From Pestalotiopsis fici W106-1 (Eukaryota > Ascomycota > Sordariomycetes > Amphisphaeriales > Sporocadaceae): DNA of 64,000 nucleotides. Below the pieces are notes generated by a model that saw only the letters and a list, made by a program, of their open reading frames with translations, did no database searches and was not told the origin of the DNA. The stretch is taken from NCBI RefSeq assembly GCF_000516985.1, contig NW_006917092.1, forward strand, positions 1-64,000, in the 5' to 3' direction. The first letter of the stretch is position 1; each line of letters begins with the position of its first letter. The translations under genes and the position numbers were made by a program. Positions 34,344-44,785 of the stretch are shown here, in pieces.

Positions 34344-35692
34344 TTAGTTTGGTATCATGGACTCCAATTTGACATTCCCCGCTGAACTTGACTTCTTTGC
34401 AAAAACACTCAGCCTCTGCTGGAAAGACTTTTGAAAATTTGGTCCCAAGTTGAATAGTTTGATGGCATTTCCCGCCAACATGTTTGCTCTTTGGTTCCAT
34501 GTCAGAAAGCTGTCCAGCTTTTCCTCGGTACAGAGCATTTTCCCTGCGACTGGTACTTCTGTAAAATTGTCAGCTCATGTCATCTCAAGCTCTTGAAGAT
34601 TTGCAACTCACCTCCCAGTGGAAAAGGGTAATCGCTTCCCATGACGATCCGCTCTGGGCCAATCTTCTTGCATAAAAACTCAAGAAGATCTGGATCATGC
34701 ACCAGAGAGTCGACCCAGAACCCGCCTCTTGACATGTGGTCCGAGGGACTCACACCGCCAGCATCGCCTGCGAGGAGATCTGGTCGACAGTCATAACCAT
34801 GCTGTATCCTGCCGAGAAGCGCTGGGAAAGCCCCACCAGCATGTGCAAAGCAGAGCTTCAATCGAGGGTGCCGCAACAAAGTACCGGATGAGGTGAGAGC
34901 CAAGATGGAGAGTGCTGTCTCCGATGGCATGCCCACGAGCCAGGAACCCCAATACTTTGCCCATCTCTTGCTGTTCTCTTTTGATAATGAGTATCCCAAG
35001 GGATGGACGAAAACGGGCATGTTCAGATCCTCGCAAGCCGCCCAGAATGGGTCAAGGACGGGATCGTCTAGGTTCGTCTCTCCAATTGTTGTGCCGATTT
35101 CGACTCCATTCAGTCCCAGAGATTTTGCCCGTTTGAGCTCCTCTACCGACGCGCTGACGTCTTGGAGAGGAACCGTCGCGAGTCCGACAAATCGGTCCGG
35201 ATACTGCGAGCAGAGTCCCGCAATGTGATCATTCAGTGCCCTAGCAAGGACTGTGACTGGTTCTGCCGGTTCGTCGTAGAAGAACAAAATGGGCACTGTA
35301 CTGATGATCTGAACATCAACCCCAGCAGCATCCATTTCGGCTATCCTCGTCTCGGCATGGATACAATTGGGCTCCACGGTCCGAAAAAAGGCATCACCGA
35401 CGTACATGTCTATTTGGTCGGCATCTCCTGTCTTTGATGGGCGCAAGTTCAACCACGGGCTAGATTTCGAGTTTGTTGGATAGGAAGAGAGATCCGGGAG
35501 CTCTGATGGCATAATGTGTGTATGTGTGTCGATGCGGTAAAGAGATGAGCCGTCTGTGACGGGAATATTGCGAACGGAACTGTGCGAGAGACCAGCAGTG
35601 CAGCCGCAGTCATCGCTCAAGTCGCTGTGATCTCCATGGTCACTATGATCACTTGGCTCGCTGCTAGAATCTGCGATGCGTGAAGGCGCCAT
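34344..35692 (-). CDS. ACMSD: 2-amino-3-carboxymuconate-6-semialdehyde decarboxylase (ACMSD)
   Basis: Exons 35692-34612 and 34558-34344 give 431 aa; the 53-bp intron has a GTGAGT donor and GCTGAC branch. It belongs to the amidohydrolase-2 decarboxylases. Zn ligands and catalytic residues are visible: DTHTHIMP (His57, His59), [16 protein letters not shown] and [15 protein letters not shown]-specific stretches include [16 protein letters not shown] and [13 protein letters not shown]. The enzyme removes CO2 from ACMS, the ring-cleavage product of 3-hydroxyanthranilate, giving 2-aminomuconate semialdehyde, the substrate of the ALDH8-type gene in this cluster. It is longer than animal ACMSD (about 336 aa) through an N-terminal tail of about 50 residues rich in Ser, Asp and His (repeats of DHSD/DHGD) and a C-terminal tail. 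The frame stays open a few codons above 35692 but without an ATG. Confidence 0.92.
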
Positions 35693-37562
35693 CTGAAACC
35701 CACTAGACAAAATGCCCTAGACTCTAGAATCTCGATCAATGGTATTATTGACTAGGTAGATAATTGTAGTGATGAAAATGACTTGGCTGTATATCCAAGT
35801 CCTCAGAGTTTGGGTAAACGCACTTTGGAACAGAGGATAAATTCCACGAGAAGGGTAAGAAGAATTATGGACGTGAAAGCAAAGATTCTCCGTAAACCCA
35901 CACTACAAGACATCTGCCTCTCTAATTTCCATATACGATAGAATCGGGGATGTACGCTGACGTTGCTAGCTTCGGGTCGTCAAACCTTCCCAGGTGACTG
36001 CCGACCAATAAGCACAGTGTCCGCTCCCTATCCGTCTTCCGCTCCGGCTCGCATCCGCCAGAACATCCGAAACTGGTGCACCCAATCATTGTCTGGTCCG
36101 ACATTGCGTGGTTCACACAAAGTTTGAGGGATCATCGGTAAATCTTGTAATTGCACACATAAATGTTTGCGCAGTGGCTGAGCGACTGTCGTTTGTTTGT
36201 TATGGATAAGCTCATCTCCAATTGGGAGACGCGACCGTGTGCTCACTACGATCTAGTTGCCATTTGCAGGAGCTTGAGAAGCAAAAAGGATGCCAGGTCC
36301 AGTGAATCCCTGAAGCGGGGCACTAACCATAATGGTTGAGGGTAGTAGTGCAGTGCTGCAGTGCTGCAGTGAGGCGTTCAGAGTATTGCTTCCAAGCTTG
36401 CTATTCCCCCGGCATCTCGTCTCCAGCATTGAGCTAAACTTGCAAGAGATATGAACAAAGTCACTTTGTCTTGGAGGAAACAGCGCACCTGAAATAGATG
36501 TATTACTTGACGACAAACTTGTGTTCCATCATAGATCCTCGGCATAGTCTGATTGTCAACATTGGAGAAACAATACCATGTAGCAAAATCCCATTGTATC
36601 ACGTGAGAGGTCATCACCGTTTCCATACTCTCAACCCCTTTTGGCAGGCGAAGAAACCAAGCGACATGTTTGTGGCATTCCCACAAGTGTGTTTCATTTA
36701 GCCACAATGTATAGTAATTGATTTGATGCAGCACGGACATATGGATTGCCCGAAAGTCTTGTGGTAGTACAAAATCCATGCCGGCTTCGCTTCTAGATGC
36801 TGGGCACTGGGCTGGCATTGCTGACGCAGCGCCAATGCGATTCCACCACACAGAGCTCTGGTCTAAAATGGGAGTACACTCGCAGTCAGGCTTCAGTGTT
36901 AAAGATCAGCAACAGGAGTCATCGAGGACGACATGGTAGGTTCGCAGCGGTCTCATCCAAATAAGCATATCCGGCTAGTACCCACCAATCAATCGAAAGA
37001 ACAAGCAGAAACACGTCTCTTCTTTGGAACTCGCTTGCTTTATCATGGTGTTCCACCCAGCTGGAAAGGTTATCTCGGCCCGTTCCCAAACCCCAGGAAA
37101 TGTCTGCCCCTGGTCAAGCGCCTTATCTGCTACGTGCATTTCAATCCCAAGTCTAGATCAAATCCTTCGGCAGAGGTGGCTGCTGGCACGCTTTTGTTGG
37201 GAATAAAGTTCATGAAAATGCGAATGATATCGCTCCTTTCATGGTATTCGTCCTTATCATTCGCCCAGATTGAATGATCGCATAGGTGCTTTGTCCCCAT
37301 ATCATTCAACTTGCCCGTCGGGTGGAAACTGCCGATTCTGATCTTATCGATGCCAAAATACAGGCGCTATCAAAACAATGATTAGCCGCATATGCGTGGA
37401 GTGAGACACGTGAACAATGCAAATGATTATTAGCTACGTGCCTGTTTGACGGATACTATGAATTTTTCACCGTGTCCCATCTTGCTCCATGATTTCTGAA
37501 TTTGCCCAATGCTTTGAACTGAACAGGTCATAGCCAGGTTTCCGTGGTGCCTTGTTGCCATA
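35693..37562. other. Intergenic between ACMSD and the permease
   Basis: 1.9 kb without a supported gene. CCG/ATCCG elements crowd at 36020-36070. A short CAGTGCTGCAGTG repeat lies near 36348-36371. A minus-strand frame at 36378-36851 (157 codons) has no domain I recognise and no splice partners. Confidence 0.45.
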
Positions 37563-39570
37563 ATGACGATAATGGAGAGCCTCCAGAAGAATAGAGCGGC
37601 GATTGCCGTCTCAGCAGCCGTGTAAGTGCCAAATGGCCATGCAACAGTCGGAGAAACGTCAATCGCAAAAAGATACAATGATGAGCTTCAAGGTCCAAGT
37701 TGCAGCGTACTTGCGTGCTGATACCTTTTTAGCAATGTCGGTTCATGCCTCTTTGGTTTCGACACAGGTGTCGCCGGAGGCGTCGTAGCTCTAAAAAGCT
37801 TCAAAGACGAGTTCAACTTGGCATCATCGACAGCTGTATATGCAGAAGCATCTTCCAACATCATTGCCCTGTTAAACGCTGGCGCCTTCTTTGGAACATT
37901 TATACCGCCAATACTGAACAAGTACCTCGGTCGAAAGATAATGCTTGCTATCGCCGGAGCTTTCTTTCTTGTGGGTGGCATCCTCCAAGTTGCCGCTTCA
38001 GGCCCGACCTTGGGCTTGATTTACGCTGGAAGAATCGTCGCTGGACTTGGAGTTGGCATGATTTCGAATGTCGCGCCAGTCTTTGTTGCGGAAGCAGCCC
38101 CGAAACATCTCCGTGGGATAATGGTGCGTTGACTTTTGATCACTTCTTTGACTTTCATCAAGATCGTGGAAACTTACACAGATACCTGGAGAACAGATGT
38201 CGCTCTTCGAAATGTTTCTCGTCAGCGGGGGCATGTTGGCCTATTGGACGACCTATGGCTGCTCCGTACACCTCGACTCGAATGCGACTCAATGGCGGAC
38301 TCCATTGTCGCTACAGATCATTCTTGCAGCACTTGTCATGATTACAACCTTTTTTATCCCCGAATCGCCTCGTTGGTTGGCGAAGCAGGACAGATACGAT
38401 GAGGCTACAAAGAGTCTCTGCTATCTAAGGAATGCGACTCCTGATTGTAGTGAGATAATTGGTGAAATGGCAGAGATTCGTGCTCAGATACACGAAGAGA
38501 TGGCTCAAACACAAGGTCGCACGATACGAGAGCTCTTTGAGTCAAGGAATCTAGCCAGACTGATGTGGGCGCTCGGAGTTGGTTTATTCGCCATGCAAGT
38601 CTGCCAGCAACTCTTGAAACTTGTGCGGTAAGCTAATAAGAAATCTAGGTGGTGTGGACATAATGCTATCCTGTATTATGGGCCGACCGTCTTTGCACAG
38701 ATCGGGTAAGAAGTCCTGACATGCCTCTTTTGCGCACCAGCTGTAGCAAGACTTGCCAGCATGTTGTACAGGATGGAAACCTGAGCCACAAACTAACGTT
38801 ATTTCAGATACACTGGGCAGAACGCTGCACTCATGGCGTCAGGAGTCTTCACATGCATCAAATTTGCTAGCACAATTGTTTTCATTGTCGGCGGCGTGCA
38901 CATATTCAAGAGAAAAACTCTCATGGTCGCTGGCGCCTTCTTTATGGGTGTATTTCTTTTTGGGCTCGGAGCGGTACTGAAAACCCATCCTCCGACTGCG
39001 GAAGGCAATGGTGCCGGATCTCCATCCGCACAGGGCATGATGGCCTTGATTTATCTATTCGTCGTGGCATATTCTGTGTCATGGGGGCCTCTGCAGTGGA
39101 TATACATTGGCGAAATCTTTCCCACCCGCATACGCGACTACGGCATGGGTATTGGTGCAGCAAACATTTGGCTTTGGAATTTTGTGGTTTCGAAAATCAC
39201 CCCCATCTCAATACTACACATTGGCTGGAGAACGTGGATGGTATGTACCACTGCCGCAAATTCCATGCTGCTTGTGGCCGGGTTGAGAGTAAAGCAAACC
39301 AAGCTGACATGTTCCAGGTATTTGGCACCCTGAATGCTGTTGCAGCGATCTTTGCCTGGCTACTCCCTGAAACCAAGGTATGTTATACATCTTTTACTCC
39401 AATACTTGTCGTCTGGTCTGACGTGATCAACGTAGGATCTGTCATTAGAGCAGATGGATGTCTTGTTTGGAGTGGTCGACGAGAGTAAACGCCAGCAGGA
39501 TATCGAAAATAACCTGCAGGGGACAAGAGTTGAAAAATTATTGCCACTCAATGAAGTAAAATCGGGTTGA
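37563..39570 (+). CDS. MFS sugar/quinate-type permease with in-frame stop
   Basis: Exons 37563-37621, 37733-38123, 38197-38705, 38808-39240, 39318-39377 and 39436-39570 would give 528 codons. Sugar-porter marks are clear: GFDTGVAGG, NKYLGRKIMLAIAGAFF, FIPESPRWLAKQDRYDEA, NAILYYGPTVF, GEIFPTRIRDYGMGIG and PETKDLSLEQMD. Twelve membrane spans are expected. Within exon 3, TAA at 38629-38631 lies between QVCQQL and GHNAILYYG, inside an extra stretch of about 40 nt that no normal-length GT-AG intron removes; this looks like a decayed intron or insertion. As read, the protein stops after about 297 residues, near the middle of the permease. The start could be either ATG 37563 or 37572. It probably imported the cluster's aromatic substrate; the present copy may be dead. 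Confidence 0.75.
38608..38650 (+). other. In-frame stop within extra segment of permease gene
   Basis: Between the conserved QVCQQL and GHNAILYYG blocks lies a segment including GTAAGCTAATAAGAAATCTAG. It resembles a 21-nt miniature intron (donor, branch and acceptor in series) and contains in-frame TAA at 38629. It is probably the remains of an intron after an internal deletion. Confidence 0.5.
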
Positions 39571-40419
39571 TGTGTATTACCGCGAAAGGTTCATGGAGAT
39601 TTCAGAGTCCATAGAATCTATACTGAAGCATGCAATTGTTTCCGAAAAATGTCTAGATATTCTTCAAGATTATAACGCTGCTTTGGTATCCAGCCGTCAG
39701 CAAGCAAGACCGATGAATCATCAAGGGCACCGGGGGTGTCACATTTGCACGAGGAATGCAATCATACAAGAAACGTGGAGTTTGGTCCCGTTGACTGGCC
39801 AAACTTTGAAGAAGAAAAAGACCATGTGAAGGTGTTGATTAGCTTAAGGCTTCAAGTCGTTATCACCCTTGATCCTCATCACTCGCAAAAGCCCGTGGGC
39901 GGCGAGCTTGATCCCGACGACAGGGGTACCCAGTTGGCGAAATTCGGAACAGCAGAACTACAAGCGGGCGCTGTTGTCAGCATCTTTTTAGACCTTATGA
40001 ATACCTAGGCTCCATGCGCACAAGAATTGATAGAGAGATCAGGTCTTCAATTTCTTCGTAGATTGGTTGTGCCTGGTCGCTGTGCAATGGAAAGGATGAT
40101 GTATTCGTCAGTTAGTTCAATGTTGTTTCTCCCAACGTCATACGGACCCCTGCGGCCAAGCCTTGCATTGGCCTCGCCACTGATCTACACATTACAACGC
40201 TGGAACCACTGGGCGCAGATCGAGCGTTTTGGAAGCAGGGCAAGAAAAGTGCATCCCTCATCATCGAGCTTCCCTAGCTCGTATTCCATTTCCAGACTCG
40301 TCCTCTTTGCCAATCTTCATCACCTGCGCATCGTTTTCCCCTAACTATTTTTCATATCGACATAGCCTGTTCTGGCATCATCGCTCATTACTTCCCAACC
40401 GTGATCAAGGCATGCAGTC
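39571..40419. other. Intergenic, no supported gene
   Basis: Two overlapping plus-strand frames (39572-39829, 39736-40008) read partly like protein but have no known domain, start context or splice sites. They may be a gene remnant. No other structure was seen. Confidence 0.4.
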
Positions 40420-42065
40420 ATGATGTTGTGCACATGGCGTGCTCTCTGCGCGACATTCGTTCTTTGGATAGCCACTTGCAATGCTACTTTGCTGGCACCA
40501 CGAGAGGATCCATGGCCCAATGGGCCGTTCACGACCAATGAGCAATATGTTGTAGATGCCTCTGGCATGTCTTTTACATACGGTAAGCTTGCGGAGAATT
40601 GAGGCTGTAACACAATGCACTGATATTTATAGCGGGTGTAAATTGGCCAGGGCACTTGGATGCCATGGTTCCTGAAGGGCTTCAATACCGCTCGATATCT
40701 GATATCATGGCCCTGTTGAAAAGCATAGGCATCAACTCTATTCGGTTGACATATGCAATTGAAATGATTGATCAAATTGAGGATAATGCTGGTCACGATA
40801 TCCCTCTTCAAGCGGCTTTCGTTGATGCGTTGGGCCAGGAGAACGGAACCGCGATCTTTGAAAAGGTGCTTTCTCTTAACCCCTCCTTTTCGAACGACAC
40901 GACTAGATTGGAAGTGAGTATTTTAGATGTCTGCCATGATGGCTTGTCAGCTAAAGTTTAAGGTCTTTGACGCGATTGCGGCCGAGGCACAGCAAAATGA
41001 AATTTACATCCACCTCGATAACCATCTTTCCAAGGCCGGCTGGTGTTGCACCTACTTTGATCACAATGGGTGTAGGTGAACATGTCCGACTACAGACTCG
41101 AACGGTGTGCTAACAGGCACTCATCAGGGTGGGGAGACTCTGACTTTCCCGTCGCCAACTGGACGCGAGGCCTCTCATACATGGCAGATCATGTAGGTGA
41201 TTCTTGGTTGACTCGATTCCGTCCATGTTAACAACATGTAAAGGCATCGGCTTGGCCCAACTTCATTTCCATGTCCCTCAGAAATGAGCTGCGCCCGCCG
41301 TTTGGAAATTCCACGCTGTACGCCGAGTCCTACAATTGGCAGGACTGGTACAAGTATGTGAAACAGGGCGTAGAAGCGATCAACACGGCCAACGCAGACA
41401 TCCTCATCTTTTTGTCGGGATTAAATTCGGATACCACACTTGAGTCCGTTACGAATGAGACGGCTCTCCGTCCGGGATCTGGAAAATTCGAGCTTGATGA
41501 GTCCACGGCCAACAAAATTGTTCTAGAACTACACAATTACGATAATATCAACAAGGGACCCGGACTCGAAAACTGTACTGCGCTGAATGAAGAACTTCTT
41601 ACAGACGGCTTTCGAGCCTTGCAAAGCGATGCGCCAAACCCATTCCCTGTAGTCATGACAGAGTTTGGATTTGTGCAGGATGACTCAACCTGGCAAGGCA
41701 CATTTGCTTCGTGTATCGAGCAATTCCTAGCCGATCAGCAAGCTGGGTGGATGATTTGGTCTTTGGGTGGAAGCTACTATATACGCGAAGGTGTCCAAGA
41801 TTACGATGAATCTTGGGGTCTGCTTTCTCACGATTGGTCCAGCTGGCGATCCCCAGGTCACATCAATGGGAGTTTCGCTGCTCTTGTAGATGCAACACTG
41901 GCATCTAATGGCATCCAAAGAGGTCTCAGCAACAATAATGGCAGCAGTTCTTCGAGCAATGAAACTTCCGAGAACGCGGGTAATGTAAAGTTGCACTCCA
42001 GCTTTAACCTCTGGAGTGTGATTGGGCTCGGCGCAATTACCACTTTGGTGCTTTGGTCATATTAG
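40420..42065 (+). CDS. Secreted glycoside hydrolase family 5, probable GPI anchor
   Basis: Exons 40420-40582, 40633-40913, 40963-41071, 41128-41192 and 41244-42065 give 479 aa. The N-terminus has a signal peptide (LCATFVLWIATCNA). The GH5 fold shows as GVNWPGHLDAMVPEGLQYRS, SIRLTYAIEMI, IYIHLDNHLSKAGWCC, the acid/base Glu in SLRNELRPP and the nucleophile Glu in VMTEFGF. A Ser/Asn-rich linker is followed by a hydrophobic C-terminus (LWSVIGLGAITTLVLWSY), suggesting a GPI anchor or membrane tail at the cell surface. Clan GH-A enzymes of this kind act on beta-glucans or related glycans; the exact substrate is not visible. It converges with the carboxylesterase gene. It lies just outside the aromatic cluster and shares no obvious role with it. 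Confidence 0.87.
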
Positions 42066-42310
42066 GTACTAGTATAGATACTAAAGGATTAATCAAGAAT
42101 ATACACTCGGATCACTTCACCAAAGTCGATTCTTCGAGAATGGGAATATCGACAAAGCATTCAGGCCAAGGGGATGGGAATTAATTTCAAGTACTTTCAC
42201 CACGACTGAAGCAAGCTGACAGAATCGGCCGTGCCTCAGTTTCAAGTGACGGTTCCCTAGAAGCACAGCTGCTGCAGCCACCATATTTGGGATTCATTGT
42301 GCCACTAGAC

Positions 42311-44032
42311 TCAAGGCTGAAGTGCTTCAGGACAGGTACTCTCCCAATCCTCAAAACTGGTCGTCTGCGCAGCCACATCCTTGCCAAATTCTCTGAGCAG
42401 ACTGCCAGCATCCCTATTGTACAGCGGCCAACCAAGCGCCACGGGGCCTGCAGCTCCATCAGCAACAAGAGAAAGCCAGGCATCTTGAAGAGCAATGCTG
42501 GTTTCAATCTCCAATGTCGTGGACGGTCCACGATAATTCGCATGAGTGCCAAACAAGAGCGGCAGCTCCGAGTTGTGCCAAGCACCCATCCATGGCTTGG
42601 GTGAGATGTTGCTGAAATTGCCCGAATACTCATACCGGAAGACTGGCGCTCCAGCAGCAACGCGATTACTTTAGCTACAGATTAGTGTGCATATTCCAAA
42701 TCTATGGAGACCAAATCTACTTACTTGGCACTCTTGAATGTAGGGCAGAAAAAGTACTGTGTCGTAACCTCGTATGCTAATGTTTGGTTGACCCCTTCGG
42801 GACTATATGTGACGAACGGAATACCATCGTCCAAGTTGGAACCCATGATCGTCGGCTGGTTTCAGTTAGCAACCGTTGACTTCACGAGCACCGCCTCTTG
42901 ACACTCACCAAGGCCGCCACGCTTCCATTCAAGGCGCGGTCATAAAAGTCGGAAAACACAGTCTTCTCGTCAACAATGGGAGCAAACGACACGGTGGGCT
43001 CGGTCCCGTTATCAATGTAAACGTGCAGGAAATCTTCAATGGCAGAAGCATCAACCGTCCTCATGCATGCCAATTCTTCCTCTGGCTCGAGGTCGCCGCA
43101 GCCGAATTGTGTAGCCATGAATGTGAAGTTGGAGTGTGTGGTATCTGGTGAAGTGATATCAAGATACTCGTTTCCAGAGTTCATCAGTAGTGCCGAAACA
43201 ATGGGGTCTTCAGGATAGGTGTAACTATAATACGCCACGCTGATGCCTCCTGCTGATTGACCCCAGAGCCCTACCCATACAAATCAGTCACAAGTCCGAG
43301 TTGCCAAATGAAAGACGCATAACACAGCCGTGGTCATTTGATGCACTTACCGATGCGGTTCACGTCACCTCCAAATTGGGCAATATTGTCCCTCACCCAC
43401 TCAACAGCCAGACGCTGGTCTAGCAGACCCAGATTCTGCTTGTCGTTGTCTAGCCCAGCGGCATTGGGAAAGCCAAAGATATTGACTCGGTAGTTGAAAG
43501 AGACTACAATGTGGTCTTGTGTCCGTTGGACCCATTGAGTGGGTATCTGATAGGGAACATCTTCTCCTCCAGTCTTGAAGCTGCCTCCGTATATCCAAAG
43601 GAGAACAGGGAGGTTCTTCTTGGCGCCTCGTGGCGCCCAAACACTTATGGTCAAGCAATCCTCCGACTGTGGCCCAGTAGTATTGAGCCCATCTTCGTTG
43701 AATTGGAGGACATCATACGTCCAGATGCTGGCAAGACTGGTCAAGTACTGCATACAACTTGGTGGTAAGGTGTCGGCCGTGATTTCGCCAAAAGACTCCA
43801 GCCGCTCAGAAGGTGCGAATCTGAGGTCGCCAAGGGGCGGTTTGGCATAAGGAATACCCAGGAACTGGCGTACGTCGGGGTTGGCTGCCTCGACGGTGCC
43901 GTGAACAACTCCAGCGTCCAGCTTGACGGTCAGGTCAGCCTGGGAGCATGATCGCTTGGCCGGTGAGCCAAGAGACGGGGTGGCTCCCAGCACAACCGCC
44001 GAACTGAAGAACGCGACAAGAGATACGCGCAT
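42311..44032 (-). CDS. Secreted type-B carboxylesterase
   Basis: Exons 44032-43351, 43270-42909, 42855-42725 and 42668-42311 give 510 aa. A signal peptide (LVAFFSSAVVLGATPSLG) and a Lys-Arg pro-site precede the mature enzyme. Family marks are FLGIPYAKPPLGDLRF, the SEDCLTISVW block, oxyanion IYGGSFKTGG, nucleophile elbow LWGQSAGGIS (Ser) and the His of GAWHNSELPLLFGTH. The catalytic acid position, usually Glu in a DEG context, reads NLDDGIPF, so Asp appears to replace Glu. The second exon begins just before the Ser motif. It would hydrolyse esters outside the cell; the natural substrate is unknown. Other in-frame codons exist above 44032 but no ATG with better context. Confidence 0.88.
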
Positions 44033-44424
44033 CGTGAGGCTTGACTGCAAGATGAGTTTTGAAAAGGACCATTGTAGCTCAGCGTTGACAAGCCGCTCTA
44101 TTCATATGGGAATTTTCATGGCGATTCTTCTCAAGCAGCCTATCCCGCCGCTCGGATCGCCCCCTCCCCTGGCTTTCATCGTTGCACAAAGGAACTAACC
44201 TTAGCAGAACCGCAGCGCATCTTGTTGCCATGTAGCACAACAATCCAACCCCGGCTGCGGAGAAATTAGACTGCAAATCATGCTTGTCAATGATGGTCAC
44301 GATATCATAGCAGCGCCATGAATTGGGGATTGTGGGGTTGTCCCCAGCCCGCCTCAGCTGCTCTCCCCGGTAATTGCAGACAGGCTATGCCAGCTGTGGA
44401 AGTATAGTCCGTGGTCCTGTGGTC
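44033..44424. other. Promoter side of the carboxylesterase gene
   Basis: Ordinary sequence with no gene, lying between the carboxylesterase start and the inserted MITE. Confidence 0.4.
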
Positions 44425-44432
44425 GCCTACAC

Positions 44433-44777
44433 TAGGGACGTTTTCTGCACGTATTTTATATATTATACGGGTTTTTTACGGTCACATATAATCCCGTTTT
44501 TTACCTAACAAAATCGATAAAATATCCCCGGGTAAGGGCGTCACGGATCTGCCCCAGTTTCCAACCAAATACAGAAATTAGTGGGTCGTTTCTAGCTTAT
44601 GTAATTCTGCTATCCCGACTGGCACCGAATTGTCCTATCACCAGCAGCCGATGTGCTCTAAGAATAATGGGTCAACACCTATTTGCGTGCACAGACGGTA
44701 AAATTGAACATATTATACGATATTTTACAAATAAAGTACGTATTTTATTTGTGCAGAAAATAAAAAAAGCATCCCTA
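44433..44777. mobile_element. 345-bp hAT-like MITE with 8-bp target duplication
   Basis: An AT-rich block starts TAGGGACGTTTTCTGCAC and ends GTGCAGAAAATA...GCATCCCTA, so the ends are inverted (TAGGGA plus an inner TTTTCTGCAC arm). The octamer GCCTACAC flanks it exactly on both sides (44425-44432 and 44778-44785). An 8-bp duplication and TAGGG-type termini are typical of hAT transposons. At 345 bp without an open frame it must be a non-autonomous miniature element, probably RIP-affected. Confidence 0.8.
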
Positions 44778-44785
44778 GCCTACAC

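Noticed and set aside
36378..36851. 157-codon minus-strand frame with Trp/His-rich sequence
   Set aside because: No domain, poor codon pattern, no splice sites; lies in a promoter-rich gap.
39572..40008. Overlapping plus frames between the permease and GH5 genes
   Set aside because: Two frames compete, neither has a known domain or valid exon structure.
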